Below are positions 34,172 through 46,677 of a DNA stretch of 64,000 bases, in pieces. The stretch is from contig BSBM01000423.1 of the NCBI GenBank assembly GCA_027924585.1, positions 3,791,501 to 3,855,500 of the forward strand, written 5' to 3'. Position numbers and translations under genes: made by a program. The notes under the pieces are model-generated. The model saw nothing but the letters and a program-made list of their open reading frames with translations. It made no database searches and was not told the origin of the DNA. Each line of letters opens with the position of its first letter. The first letter of the stretch is position 1. The stretch is from Larix kaempferi. Taxonomy: Eukaryota > Streptophyta > Pinopsida > Pinales > Pinaceae.

Positions 34172-34960
34172 GCATCACCAATATAGGTATACTACATATC
34201 ATCTACTTCACTGTCGATGTGGGCAATCTCATCATCAATGTCTACATCACTCCCCCTTTCGAGGAGGGTCCTACCAAGCTTGTCTCGGAAATACTCAAAC
34301 TTTACTTGAGGCATAGGTTTGGTTAGTACATTGGTAACTTGTTCACTTGAGGTAGAGGATTGGTTAGTACATCGACAACTTGTTACAGATTCGAACTTTA
34401 TAGTTCCTTTCTCCACCATATCTTGTATATAGAAATGTCAGATCTCTATGTGCTTTGACTTATCATGGAACACTGGATTCTTTGTCATCTTGATACAACT
34501 CTTGTTTGTCACATAGAATCACAGTTGGGTCTATCTCTAAGTCAAATAATCCTGAAGCCATACCGCTTCACAACTAGCAGAGCAAGCAGCCATATATTCT
34601 GCTTCGGTTGTGCTGAGAGCCACACTGGACTGCTTCCTGCTAAACCACGAGATCATGGCCGATCCCAGACAATAACATCCTTTCGATGTGCTCTTCCTGT
34701 CTGATACACTTCATGCCCAATCAACATCTGTGTAGCAATCTGAAGTCATGATCTCCAAGATAACATAGATCAAAGTCTATCGTACCCTTTAGGTACCTCA
34801 TCACATTCTTTACAACTATTAAGTGAGCACGTTTGGGTTCCACTGGATACTGCCTAAATGTGTTCACAGCAAAGCATATATCTGACCTAGTATTCGTCAG
34901 ATACATCAATGACCCAATCATCTGTCTATACAGAATAACATCCACTAACTTTTATGAGTC
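34172..34960 (-). pseudogene. pol: Copia RT end and RNase H remnant of element F
   Basis: The minus frame at 34945-34721 has YRQMIGSLMYLTNTRSDICF, AVNTFRQYP and VMRYLKGTIDFDL, the end of the copia RT region. Diverged RNase H sequence follows with frame changes (including GLFDLEIDPTVILCD), then PMPQVKFEYFRDKLG at 34270. RT motifs upstream, including the YVDD box, are missing: an internal deletion joins the leader at about 34960 to this point. The order matches element C at 50640-51340, where the same blocks read YSQMIRSLMYLMNMRPDIYF and LARVKFEYFRGRLG. Confidence 0.82.
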
Positions 34961-37265
34961 ATTCTCTAATAGCTTCAAGTTGGAATCCACGAGAGTGGCC
35001 ATTTCAACACATCAAATCTTTTGAACTTCTATTCATTATGTACCACTATGCATGCTCAAGTGTGCACTAGTGTCATCCTCATGATCTCATACACAAACAT
35101 ACATTCATTAGTATAATATCAATATTATCAAAACATTATAATTCTAAATAATCTTGAATATGTATAGTCATGATCATAGATAATAAACATTAGTATTCAG
35201 GGTTTTAGGGAAGTCTTCTTTTACTCATGCATATTCTTGTTTGATCATAGGACTCTTCTAGTTAGTTAAATCATCAATCAAGATAAGAGAGATAATATGT
35301 ATAAACCCTTGATTACTAACTTTATGAATAAGCATAACCAATCATACCAAATATACTTATATAAGGGATCCTAACACAATGTAAGATTCTAACTTGACAT
35401 AGGAAAACATACCTGGATTAGTATACCTATTTAGTTATGTCAAACATACCTAATCAATATCTTCATCAATCAAGATAAGAGACATAATATGCATAAACCC
35501 TTGATTACTAACTTTATAAATAAGCATAACCAATCATACCAAATATACTTATATAAGGGATCCTAACACAAGGTAAGATTCTAACTTGACATAGGAAAAC
35601 ATACCTGGATTAGTATACCTGCTTAGTTATGTCTAACATACCTAATCAATATCTTCTTTGTTCTCTTCAATGATTTAGACATCTTGTGCTAGAACCTGCA
35701 TATCTCATAGGTTAAGCATAATAGAACAAAGTCATACATACCTCGTAAGTAGAACTTCTATGTGATCAAAGGTTATGGATGAGTCTTTGTCTTCATGTTG
35801 TCATGGTCATGGAACTTGATTTGTCTTTCGTGATGTACATGTATCTTGTTAGCAGACAACATCAACCTCATACAACACCATAGTGCATTAGTAAAATCAT
35901 ATAGCCCTAATCAATGAATGTCTTCTATCATTAACATACTTTTACTAGGGTGATAAGACAATTCTAACATTAATCAATATTGTACTAATAAATAATATGA
36001 AGACAAACATATTATGAACTTAATCAAGAATCAGATTTCAAGACATACATGTATCTTCTTAAGTCATACCTGTCGAGACTTCTTGTAGTCTTCTTATGTA
36101 AGGCCTTAGCCTCATCTCCCCTTGAAACTGGATTTGGAGCTCGATTAGGGTTTGTCAGAGAAACCCTAAAAATTCAAACTTTGACTTTCACACTTCTGAA
36201 TGTATGGAAGGATGTGTCATGCTAAGTTGATCGAACTATCATACTTCAATTTTGAAATCTCCAAAATTTGACCCTTAAAAATTGCCTTCGAAACTTTTGG
36301 ATCTTCTAGACAGGATCCTGAACTAGGGTTTGATGAAGCCCACCCTTCTTCCTAATCAAAAGGTTTGATCCAAGTCTCTAAACTCTTATTTTTTTGAGGA
36401 GCTTCCAGCCGTGGTCACAAACTTCAAAATCTCCAACTTTTGCAGAAGCCCTAATTTTCACTTTTCCGATCAAAATCACGAACTAGGGTTTGATCAAGCC
36501 CAGTATTCTACCCAACCAAAAATTCAATCTTGGTATCTAAATGAGTAGCATTCAGCCATGGAATCCGATTCCAAAAATTCTAACTTTCTCCGAAACCCTA
36601 AATTCTGGAAGCCATGAATGAAGTTGCTCCAAAAATAATTTTGTTTTGACAGAAATATGTACCTGATTGTTTCTGCTGTAACTCCAAACTTTTGAATCCA
36701 CGGGATTTGAAATTTTTTTTTGTGGTATCCTAACCTGTCATCTTTCCATCCCGACAGGTATGACCTCAATTGGATTTTCTGAGAGAGATTTATGCTAAGT
36801 GTTGCAACGTGATCTGTTTATGGGATAAAAAAGGAGAGTGAACTTGTACGGCGTGCCACGTGTCACTGGTTCAACTTCGGCCTCTGAAAATGTTTCTTGA
36901 TATAGTACTGTCTATGTACTACCTGTCACTTTTTAAGAAAAATTCATTTGGAGCTTCCTAGCCCAAGTTATGACCTTTTTTCCCAGGTTACTTGATTATG
37001 ACTAAGATCTGGAAGAGGCAGAAACCCTAATGTGTACTGATCATAACTCACAAAGTAAAACGAATATGAGGGTGTCCTTTGGACAAAAGGTACATGACGA
37101 TGTTATCTATGACCTGTAAACTTTTCAGATCCTGAACCTTTTCCAAAAAGGATTTATAGAGAATGTTCCACGATGACTAGTTTTTGCTATATAAAACCCT
37201 AACCTTCAAATTGTCGCAAGTGAAGCAAGTGTCGTAAGTGCCATACATTGTATTCCTTCATCTTA
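34961..37265 (-). other. Leader region of element F
   Basis: 2.3 kb after the primer site. It aligns in reverse complement with the leader of C (about 47080-49200). A ~170-bp segment ('aagataagagaga…acatacctgg') is tandemly duplicated at 35280-35440 and 35465-35640. No gag was recognised. Confidence 0.7.
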
Positions 37266-37277
37266 GCTCTGATACCA
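37266..37277 (-). promoter_or_regulatory. Primer binding site of element F
   Basis: A perfect TGGTATCAGAGC (initiator-Met tRNA) on the minus strand, directly at the LTR end. Confidence 0.93.
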
Positions 37278-37869
37278 TGTTAAGATTCAATATGCTAAGA
37301 CAGAAAATATTAGCATTTCATTTCATTTCACAACAAAATCATATACAGGATCACTGAAGAAACAACAAGCACAGCATAAACACAAGAGACACAGATTTAT
37401 CCTGGGAAACCCTCATGGGGTACAAAACCCAGCAAAGCTTCCTCAATATAGATGACCAGCAATATACAAATATGAAAACCAAAGACATGATCTCCTCCTT
37501 CTCCATAGCAGACCTCTCTCTCACAAGTGCACTACATTCCAAGTGAGGGAAGTGTATCAAATGAGGAACACACCTCCTCTCTCCGACTTGTACTTTATAT
37601 TAACTAGGTCGGCCCCAACTTTACCACTGGGTTAAACACCCCATTACAACTGACTGGGATGACCCCACTAGGGTGGTCTAATAACCCTTTGACCCACATA
37701 ACACATGCAGTGCCGACCCCCACTAGGGAAGTCTAATAACCCAAGTTACCACAATCCGACAGAGGAATGAACATCTCCGGATATACAATAAGATCTTCAC
37801 AGAGGAATGAAACATCACCGAAATAACAAAGTACAAATATAATATTCTTAGAAGTTACAATATTCAACA
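37278..37869 (-). repeat. 5' LTR of element F
   Basis: 592-bp partner of 31828-32431. Confidence 0.92.
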
Positions 37870-37874
37870 ACTAA

Positions 37875-38311
37875 ATCATCGATTCATGTGTGGGTAGTGA
37901 AATGTTGTCCTTTATGGATGGATTTTCCAGTTATAACCAAATACGTATTTTCGCCCAAGATCAATACAAAAGGGAATCTACAACACCTTGGGGTACCTTT
38001 TCCTACATGTTTATGCCCTTTGAGTTAAAGAATGTTGGAGCTACATTCCAAAGAGCTATGGCATAAGTTTTCAATGCCCTGGAAAATATCATCCTGGCTT
38101 TCGTGGATGATCTCACTACCAAATCTGAAAAACGATGTGATCACCTCTGTGATAGACACACCGTCTTCATGTGATGTCGCCAATATAATATACAATTAAA
38201 TCCCCTAAAATGCATGTTCTGTGTCACCACAAGATGTTTATTAGGATTCACCATTTAAAAAGAAGGGATTATTGTAGAGCCATCTAAAGTCCAATCCATC
38301 CTTTAATTACA
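37875..38311 (+). pseudogene. pol: Reverse transcriptase of element E, part 2
   Basis: Resumes after F: SEMLSFMDGFSSYNQIRIF, TTPWGTFSYMFMPFELKNVG, ATFQRAMA, ALENIILAFVDDLTTKSE with the catalytic FVDD box, YNIQLNPLKCMFCV, LLGFTI, then EPSKVQSIL. Four in-frame stops. Homology to gypsy RT stops at about 38311, where the sequence shared with the right-hand A repeat starts, so RNase H and integrase of E are absent. Confidence 0.87.
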
Positions 38312-39402
38312 TCGTCGATTATTTATCAATTAACAAAAGAACACTGAAGAAAGACCTCCACCATCGATGATATGCAATGCTTTCAAGTGTCGGGGTTTCT
38401 ATGTACACTATCAAATTCATTTCCGATTTCCAAATGTCCAAATAAATGCCCAGCATGCAGCTCACGATCATCGAAGGAAAGATCACATTGATTTTGAGGC
38501 ATAAAGGGGCACCGAGCTAAATAATAACCGAATCTTCCAAAGTCTCAGATAGGTTCCAGAAAATCAACAATTGTGTAACGAATTCTATCCATAATGCCAC
38601 CTTCTTGAAGGAAATTATTCTTTCAAGGAGCTAGTTTGCAATGAAGGGAAATTCGTTCCCAGATTTCTACGTAGACAGTTTTCTTTATGCTATTTTTAGT
38701 AATTTGTTATGTAATTTGTTAGGGAATGATTGAGGCCATATTTTAGTATATATATAAAAAATATTCAATGTAATAGAGGTTCGACTTCCAATTTAGAGGA
38801 GACCCATTTCTAGCACTGAGTTATTTCAAGTTTAAATAAAATATTGCAGAGCCAAGCAAGGACCTTTTAAAGTAGAGATTCTTGTGTTGTAGTTTTACAG
38901 TCTATATTTCCCTTTCTCTTGTGCATAGTTATCCTGTTATCTTTTCCACTGTGTTGTATTTTCATACTTAAAAAAATGTTATAATGAATTAGAATTCATA
39001 CTCATATGTTCTTGTTCATATTTTTCAAGTATTCACCAAAATTTTCCTCTCAAGTGAATATTGGATTCATCTTAATTTGATTCCCATATTAACAAACTGT
39101 TCATCTTCTATTATCACCAGAAATCAAGAAATTGACTATAAAAATGCAACTATCGCGCCTCTATTAAAAACTATATTGCCAAATCGCCGTATATCTTTAA
39201 TAATTCATGATCTTGACTCCGTTTCCCAATGGTATCTTTCTCTTGTTTGTCGAACGACATCATTTAAATTTTACAAACCTTTACCATTATTTTACAAATT
39301 TGGGAACTAGGTTTATTGTCAAGATGCTATCGTGCCATCGTAGTGACATTGGGTAGTTGACTTGGAGAGAGAGCCCTCTCTGACTGAAAGAGGCCATCTT
39401 TC

Positions 39403-40196
39403 TGTGAAAATCCTCACAGCAAATCTAAGCGCTGATGTATACCTCACAAGAAAGATTAAGATTAAGCAGGAAAATAGAAGAAGAGTGGTCAATGCAGTGT
39501 AAAGGAGCGACATAATTATGATACAGTAGAACTCCGATAGAAGCAGAATAACATCACACACTAATTCATTAATCATAACATGAACAATAAATAATACAAT
39601 AATGAAGAGGATTCGAATGCCAAGGTGGAAATTTGAATTATCCTGCATGAGGTGATCATCAGATCAATAGAGTGTCATCAAAGCATAAGTAACCATCAAC
39701 CATGTGTCACACTAAGTCTAACTAGGAGCAGTAGGTGTAATTGATGCAAGGAGCACTGATGGAGGGCGCATGAGGAGCTAACTAGAGTCATGAGGAGCTG
39801 ACTGGAGTAAAAATACTCAATCTAGGCTCTCTGGAGGTCCACCGGAGTGTTACAACCAGTTAAGGAGTCAATCTAGCCTTAAATCATGGAAAGATCCACA
39901 AATTACTCAACTAACTGAGTGTGTCACTGGTGGTAGGTGAAGGAGGGAACCTTTCTCACGTAGTAGCTGAAAGGAGGGTGCATCATGCACTAAGAGGGAT
40001 AGAAATGATCAGAAAGAAGCTCTCGGGGATAGCAGAATGGGGACTAGGTGCTGGAAGACACTATGTCGATGAATGGGATGCATGCAATTTGCATGCATGC
40101 AATTTCATGACTACATGCAAAAATGCATGCATGACTAAAAATGAAAAAATGGAAAATGTTGTTAGGACTAGGATGGAGTATAGGAATATCCCAACA
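39403..40196 (-). repeat. 3' LTR of D copy 1
   Basis: 794 bp, TGTTGGGATATTCC…GATTTTCACA on the minus strand. It contains a cluster of ATGCATGC words near its start (40077-40135 on the plus strand). Confidence 0.9.
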
Positions 40197-40212
40197 CCCC
40201 CCCTTAATCCAT
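40197..40212 (-). promoter_or_regulatory. Polypurine tract of D copy 1
   Basis: GGATTAAGGGGGGG on the minus strand, touching the 3' LTR. Confidence 0.8.
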
Positions 40213-40382
40213 CTTGGGACTTGGTAACTGAGACCAAAGGTCACCCAATACAATGAATAAACAATAGTCCATGAAACAAGGAAATGGGGAAAAACCTCAT
40301 GGGAAAAATACCCCTCCTAAAAAATAGATTGTAGGGCACACCAAAAGTAAATGATCCAAACTCAAACAGGTGTGATGCTTGG

Positions 40383-41480
40383 TCATATGTATGGAGGTAT
40401 CTTCTTCTTGGGAAGAAGTGGTTCATGCTCAAAAAGCATGTGCTTGTACTTTTTCTTCAGATCGAATGTGATGAGAACAAATCCAAAAGTATGAGGATGA
40501 TCCTGGAACCTATGATTCGAATCAACTGAGGTAGGATCAAATCCATGAATGTGTAGATAGTCTTTTGTTGTATCCTTCGAACCATCATAGGTGAGATTAT
40601 TCCCAAAAGAACCATCACATGATAGTGATTGCTTGGAATCCAAATCAGATCCAAGACTTGAAGAATGGTTTCTTGAGATCTCCTTTGAACCATTAGAGGT
40701 GAGATCAAAACCATGAAATGCATGAGAAATTATCCCAAGTATTGATTGCTTGGATTTTAAATCAGCTCCAAGACTTGATGAATGGTTTCTTGATATCTCC
40801 TTTGAACTAGTAGAGGTGAGATCAAAACCTTGAAATGCATGAAAAATTATTCCAAGCGAATGGAAATGCCCTACATCTTCAATAAACTTCTGAGAGCATG
40901 TACAAATGATCATATAGTAGTACATAAGAGGTGAGTGATCAAGGAGAGCGAATGCATTACCTCCAATTGTTGATTTCACCTCCGAAACATTCATGAGATC
41001 ATCATTATGCAAACCAACAGACTCTTGTGCAAGAGAGGATTTAAGAACCTCTGCAGTTTCTAGAGTGTGAGCTGGAATAGAATTCAAAATAGAATATATT
41101 GAGAGCATGAGTATAGAATCTGCAAGTTCTTCTTCTTTGTGGACAACTTCATTATGAGATATGCTTGATACTAAATCATGATCAGAGAGACCGTCAAGGA
41201 GGGCAAATGCATCACTGGGTTTGCTCTTGAAATGGTTTGGACCAATCCCTTCATTATGTTTGCCAAATATTTCATCCAGATGGGCCCATAGCTCATTTGG
41301 AGATTCATCAAAAAGGAAGTGAGTTACCATGCAACAAGACATAGCATGCATCATTGCTACATAGGCTCTGTCACCTTCATTTAACCAATCATTCTCTTCT
41401 TTAGAGGTTTCGAACTCTCTTTCAAAACAATAATCAAAGAGACTATGTCTCTTCAAATGTGCTATCATCTCTAGTTCCAC
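40383..41480 (-). CDS. gag: gag-like protein of element D, copy 1 (open, 365 codons)
   Basis: The longest intact frame in the window apart from C pol. The ATG at 41480 (MELEMIAHLKRHSLFDYCFE) lies about 350 bp after the primer site. The N-terminal ~90 residues resemble a copia-type gag (UBN2/DUF4219 style): NDWLNEGDRAYVAMMHAMSC, then DESPNELWAHLDEIFGKHNE, i.e. the 'L-W-x-x-L-x-x-x-F/Y-G' box. The C-terminal half is Ser/His/Asp-rich with three to four repeats of a ~40-residue unit (ISHAFHGFDLTSNGSKEISR, NHSSSLGSDLDSKQ). No zinc knuckle, protease or pol follows, and the 3' LTR comes 190 bp later. The product would at most package element RNA and need a partner for everything else. Copy 2 is broken (55647-56744). 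Confidence 0.65.
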   Translation of the reverse strand: MELEMIAHLKRHSLFDYCFEREFETSKEENDWLNEGDRAYVAMMHAMSCCMVTHFLFDESPNELWAHLDEIFGKHNEGIGPNHFKSKPSDAFALLDGLSDHDLVSSISHNEVVHKEEELADSILMLSIYSILNSIPAHTLETAEVLKSSLAQESVGLHNDDLMNVSEVKSTIGGNAFALLDHSPLMYYYMIICTCSQKFIEDVGHFHSLGIIFHAFQGFDLTSTSSKEISRNHSSSLGADLKSKQSILGIISHAFHGFDLTSNGSKEISRNHSSSLGSDLDSKQSLSCDGSFGNNLTYDGSKDTTKDYLHIHGFDPTSVDSNHRFQDHPHTFGFVLITFDLKKKYKHMLFEHEPLLPKKKIPPYI

Positions 41481-41834
41481 TCATTATAGTTGAATGGAGA
41501 AAGAGGAGGAATTCCTTCCAGATTCATGGAAGTTGATTCAGAAGACCTGCAAAAAGCAACAAAAAATATCTGCAACTGCTACTGCTGCAAAAGTGCAGAA
41601 ACTGTTGCAACTGCTGAGGTTCCACTATTGATCTTGTTGTGGCCTAGCCAAATAAGATTTATGAATTAAGATAGCACTTGCACAAGCCCAACTTTTACCA
41701 GTGAGTGCTTTCTTCATACAAATACTTACATGCTTTGAGAGAAGAGCTGGGACAGTATAGCAGAGATGGCTCGAAATCTTGATAATAACCTGGAAAAAAC
41801 TCTCATGAATGGAGATAGACAATACTCTCAACAT

Positions 41835-41846
41835 GCTGTGATATCA
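41835..41846 (-). promoter_or_regulatory. Degenerate primer site of D copy 1
   Basis: TGATATCACAGC on the minus strand, two changes from TGGTATCAGAGC; copy 2 has the perfect site. Confidence 0.75.
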
Positions 41847-42633
41847 TGTGAAAATCCTCACAGTAGATCTAAGAGATGATGTATACCTCACAAGAAAGAT
41901 TAAGATTAAGAAGGAAAATAGAAGAAGAGTGGTCAATGTAGTGTAAAGGAGCAACATTTTTATGATACAGTAGAACTCGGATAGAAGCAGAATAACATCA
42001 AATGCTAATTCATTAATCATAATATGAAAAATAAATAATACAATGGTGGAGAGGATTCGAATGCCAAGGTGGAAATTCAAATTGGCCTGCATGAAGTGAT
42101 CATCAAATCAATAGAGTGTCATCAAAGCACAAATAACCATCAACCATGTGTCACACCAAGTCTAACTAGGTGCAGTAGGTGTAAATAATGCATGGAGCAC
42201 TGATGGAGGGTGCATGAGGAGATAACTATAGTCATGAGGAGCTGACTGGAGTCAAAATAGTCAATCTAGGCTCTCTGGAGGTCCACCGAAGTGTTACAGT
42301 TTGTTAAGGAGTCAATCTAGACATAAATCAAGGAAAGATCCACAAATTCCTAAACTAACTAAGTGTGTCACTGGTGGTAGGTGAAGGAGGGCGCCTTTCA
42401 CATGTGGTAGGTGAAAGGAGGGCACATCATGCACTAAGAGGGACAGAAATGATCAGAAAGAAGCTCTCAGGGCCAGCAGAATGGGGACTAGGTGCTGGAG
42501 GACACTATTCTGATGACTGGGATGCATGCATGCATGCAATTTCATGACTGTATGCAAAAATGCATGCATGACTGAAAATGCAAAAATGGAAAATGTTGTT
42601 AGGACTAGGATGGAGTGTAGGAATATCCCAACA
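41847..42633 (-). repeat. 5' LTR of D copy 1
   Basis: 787 bp. A cluster of CATGCA/ATGCATGC words at 42520-42575 lies about 60-110 bp from the LTR start. Confidence 0.9.
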
Positions 42634-42713
42634 CTTTCAGTCTAAAGACTAGTTTGACGTTACCCTGGGATTCCTATTTACAACCAAGGGGATATTTCTG
42701 AGTGCTAACATTT

Positions 42714-42731
42714 TGGCGCCTTTGACAAGGA
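42714..42731 (+). promoter_or_regulatory. Primer binding site of element A, first copy
   Basis: TGGCGCC (42714-42720) starts three bases after the LTR end. This is the start of the tRNA-Asp type site TGGCGCCGTTGCC used by many plant gypsy elements; the rest is diverged. Repeated at 57667. Confidence 0.65.
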
Positions 42732-42943
42732 GCCGTTGCTATTTCTTTCCCTGGAGAGAATGATATTGCTTCAGTTCTAAGGTCTGAGAGTAGCAAAAAC
42801 TAGGGCATATATTGGTTGTATTTTTTCTCTCGCGACTCCAGTCATCAGAATTTCACTTTGAAGGTGACTCCACTGGGAGGATTGGTGACTCCATGTTAAA
42901 GTTTAGTTTTCAAAGCATTCATTCTTGACTTCACTATTTCGAG

Positions 42944-44677
42944 ATGGCCTCGTTGTCAAAAAGGTATGTTCCCATGAATAGGTCTCACATTCATGTTTTT
43001 CCAAATCCTATTCCTAAAGTAGATTGGCAGATCTGTTTACCTAAGTTTACATATTAGGAACGAGACGATGCTACTTTCCATTTGGTCAAGTTTCCTATGC
43101 ATATGTGTAGGCTTAAGGTTCCGTTTCATTAGGATTGTTTTATGAAAATGTTTATGGAAACATTAGAAAAGAAAGCAAGGGCATGGTATGAATATTTACC
43201 TCCTTCTAGTATATACTCCCTTCAAGATTTCTATTCATCCTTTTATGAAACGTATAAGGATAGCTATCCCTCTTTAGAGTTGGTTGAAACCTTTCGTAGA
43301 AATCTTGATGCCCTCTTTCAACTTACGGCAATTGATGCTTTTGATGAGGATGTGCTAGATAGTGAGGTGAGAGAATCCTTGTGGGAGTTGTCTGCTCATA
43401 AGAATGAATAAATAGAAAGTAAACACCTTGATGGACAACAGACCATAGCTTCTTCTATGACTGATAGTGATTTGAATCTAGACCTTGATGAAAGAAGCTA
43501 TGTTTCTCTTCTTGAGAATAATGAAATTGATGAGAAATATGAAAAATCCATTCACCTGCTCGATGTACATGATTAGATTGATTATGTGGATAGTGTTCTT
43601 GAAAAACCAGCCAGAGCTCTTGCAGCAGAGTAACTTGGATTTCGGCAAGCAATAGAGAGAAATCAGATTGCATCTCATGATTTCATCATTGCAAACCAAG
43701 AATATAGTGATTTTGATGAAGGTAATACCCTGACTCTCTGCTTTGAAGTATTTGACACGATGAAGAAAGGTTTTAAGGTTATGAATGGAGAATTTTTAGA
43801 GGTTTTGCATGAGCACCCTTCCACTAATCATGAAAAATCTCAGAATATAGTTTCCCCATTGGGTGAAAATGAAGAAATTAGTAACCCTCATGTTGAGTCT
43901 CATGTATTTTCTCTTGAGTTTGATGAACGTATACATCCCTGTCAGATGGTATATAACCAAGAAGAGGATCATGATAATTAGTCAAATCTTTCTTAATGAA
44001 ATTCAATCTCATAGTCCTTGTGTCAAGAAGAAGTTGTTCTCCTTGATCCATTTGAGAATCAAGATGGTATTTCTTTTTAAACACAAGAGCAGAATCAGGT
44101 TTTTAATTCAGAAATTCTAAGCAATCAAGAGGATGATGTTATTGATAGTTTATGTGTTGAATCAACCTATCATGTTACAAAGCTACAGTTAAAGCAAAGT
44201 GATGTGTATGAATCTGATTATCTTAATCCTATTGGGTTGCATGATGGATCAAGCATACATGATGTTTAGGTTTTACTTGAAAGTTTTCATGAAGACCCAA
44301 TTCCTAGACTTAACATGGATGACAAAAGAGATGAGCATACAATCTACAGTCCCTCTAAACATGAGTTTGAGAGCTTACAATTGAAATTACAGGTTGACTT
44401 AAAGTTTACAAATGAGCAACTCTATCATGACATGCAAACAATAGAATTTATTGATGATCAACAAAAAAAATCCATTTTGTATGACTCGGCAGTCGACTAT
44501 GTCGAGGACTTTTTCAGTTGGGATAGTTGGTCTTGCTTTCTCCATAAAGAGAAAATTTGTTATCAATGCTTATTTTCATTACATCTTTCAGTTTTGACTT
44601 TGATTAAGCATGATCAGAAAGTATTGTCATTGGATCAACTGTTGGATTGGCTTCATTGGCACTTTTGTATTATTTGA
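42944..44677 (+). pseudogene. gag: gag-like polyprotein of non-autonomous element A, 578 codons
   Basis: An ATG (MASLSKRYVPMNRSHIHVFP) starts a single frame of exactly 578 codons to 44677. There is no net frameshift but about a dozen in-frame stops. Residues 65-110 form a Ty3 capsid core (FMKMFMETLEKKARAWYEYL, PPSSIYSLQDFYSSFYETYK). The middle is long, acidic and Glu/His/Asp-rich (LLENNEIDEKYEKSIHLLDV; HEHPSTNHEKSQNIVSPLGE), without a zinc knuckle. The end is a distinct domain: ILYDSAVDYVEDFFSWDSW … LDQLLDWLHWHFCII. The same C-terminal block ends the gag of J. There is no protease or pol downstream. The second copy starts at 57961. Confidence 0.75.
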
Positions 44678-46677
44678 TTGAGCACAAATTTTTATGCACC
44701 CTAGAGTAGGTAAGAGTGTGAATAAGCTCAAAGTTGAGAATATTTTTCACATGTATAGTTCATTTTCAGTTTGATTTCAAGCAATTTCAATTTTTAGTTA
44801 CAACATAATTTCAGTTTGCAATTAAAGTTTGGATTCAGTTGCAGAATTGGAAAGGGTTACACGTCATAGTTTGCAGATCATAGAGTATAGAAAAGGTTTC
44901 ATCTTGAAATTGGGAATATCCCAATGGTCAGGCACATGGTCTATGGGTTCTTTGCTACCTTGCATGGAGGATAGCATCTCTAGTTGGAGCCAGTTGTTCG
45001 CACAGTATAATTTTTGGCGAAAAATTGTAATTATCGATAAAAGAATTTGATTTGTTGCAAAAGGTCATTGAACTCTCAAAGTTAAGAGGGTTAACCATCA
45101 TATTTTGACTTTGAGTTCTTTTTCCAAATGGAAAAACCTAGGGGAAAAATATATGAATCATCATCAAAATGCAGATAAATTATAAAAAATGATTCTTAAG
45201 GCTAATTTTTCCCCTTAGGTTGAGGTTCTTTTGCAAGGTTTTAATTCTTATTTTATAAAAAGTAATATTGGGCATGAGCCCCAATATATGATCTTTCCAA
45301 CCAATCATCAAAGTTAGCATATGTCCACGAGCTAGCCACACATCAAAAGTTGGTACATAAGAACAAGTATCAAGCCAAAGGAAGGATCCCAAAAGGGGCG
45401 CTTTATTATGCACAACGCATCAAATGTGTTATTGACCGTCGACATCTGTAAAGTATAATATATAAAAATCCCTCCTGCATATGGGATAAATCCCTGAGAT
45501 AAAAAATACCAACAACTGTTCTTAAACCCCTAATGCTAGGTGTATTGGTAATTATTCAATTGTCAATAAAAGAGCTTCAGGAAGTATAAGGGAGATCAAA
45601 GGCGTACAGTTGGAAACTGATGGTTATACATGCATCCAAGCTATGATGGATCATTTTTAAGTGTATAACATTTCCATGTTGAATGCTGGAAGGGAGAAGG
45701 GAAATGTGATAGGCGATAACAATCACTCATGGCAGCTTTTATGTTCTCACAAGGCATGCCGATGAATGCCTTCTACTTGTGGACATGAACCAACAACCCC
45801 CAATGCAAGAATTGGTAACCAAATTTATAAATGAACCATAACGACAATTCCAACATATATTTCGAAGATAAGATCGTAAAAACAAGGAGGCTGCCATGTA
45901 TTAGCCTCTCAAGCATCCAAAACAACCATATCCACAAAATGGCTTTGGAGATGAGACATTGAAGTTGTTTGCACAAACAAAATTAGAAAGTGTAAAGTCT
46001 GAGTTTGAATGACAAGTGTCATTTTATTATTCACAAACTAATTACACCAGAGGTTTTTCGATCCTCCAACCTATCAAGCAGATTGAACACTTAAGAAGTT
46101 ATGCAGGACATGCAAGTTTGCGATCAGAACATATCCAAATGTTGTTGCACATCATGAGTTTATGCTCATATGGGAAGAGCTCAGATGCATGCACAAGGAA
46201 AGAACCCATGGATTTTGACATACCAACTGAGACCAAGAATTTTTCGATTACCAAGATATTGTTATTGTCAACAGAGACAGTGTTAAAGAAAGTGCCCACA
46301 GGTTATCATGTAGATTCAGGTTTAGTATCACTCATTGTGAAGAAGGCGATGCCGAGTCATTGCTAGATGTTTCAAAGTGTTGTTCAAATTTTATATTGCA
46401 GAGTATCTAAAACAAATTTGCAGCAAAAGATCATCATTCGAAGATTGCAAAGCATACAATTAGCATTTCATCAACGAATTAAATGATCATCCACACATTT
46501 TAGGCAGAGAAGCAATAGAAAATACGCAGGTGGTAGTTTGAAAGCATCTGATAGTTAAAGATCCTCGTCAAATTTAATGTAAAGCACTTGTCATCATATG
46601 AAAATTAGACCCATATTTTTAGAATGGCCCCAGATGTCCAAAGGAATAGGTGGTCGATATAATGAACACTTCTCGAA
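44678..46677 (+). other. Noncoding 3' body of element A up to element C
   Basis: 2 kb with no family signature; ORFs of 60-120 codons (for example 46016-46366) are not credible. The A body resumes at 53187 after C. Confidence 0.5.

Larger units (their letters stand above)
31828..37869 (-). mobile_element. Ty1/copia element F, internally deleted
   Basis: LTRs at 31828-32431 and 37278-37869, TSD accaa (31823-31827) and actaa (37870-37874). Minus orientation by primer site and polypurine tract. It keeps a 2.3 kb leader, the end of RT and part of RNase H, and a 1.7 kb minisatellite-rich 3' region; gag, protease and integrase are missing. It belongs to the same family as element C: the leaders match in reverse complement and the LTRs share the 'gggttattagac' blocks. 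Confidence 0.9.
30761..38311 (+). mobile_element. Ty3/gypsy pol fragment E, host of L and F
   Basis: Oldest recognisable layer of the left half: plus-strand gypsy pol on both sides of F (30761-31827 and 37875-38311). Its left side is interrupted by L. Its right end is lost at the junction with element A, where A-specific repeat begins. Confidence 0.8.
39403..42633 (-). mobile_element. Non-autonomous copia-type element D, copy 1
   Basis: LTRs at 39403-40196 and 41847-42633 with perfect TSD ctttc (39398-39402 and 42634-42638). The minus strand carries a degenerate primer site, one ORF and a polypurine tract; no pol. It is inserted in the LTR of A at the same site as copy 2. Confidence 0.92.
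38312..42710 (+). repeat. First LTR region of A, split by element D1
   Basis: Element A sequence at 38312-39402 and 42639-42710, ending …GAGTGCTAACA before the primer site. A TATA-like run (tatatatataaaaaat) at about 38748 is in the LTR. The same sequence is at 53601-57663. Confidence 0.7.

Noticed and set aside
44315-44677. Independent small gene
   Set aside because: In the same frame as the A gag from 42944; it is that ORF's C-terminal domain.
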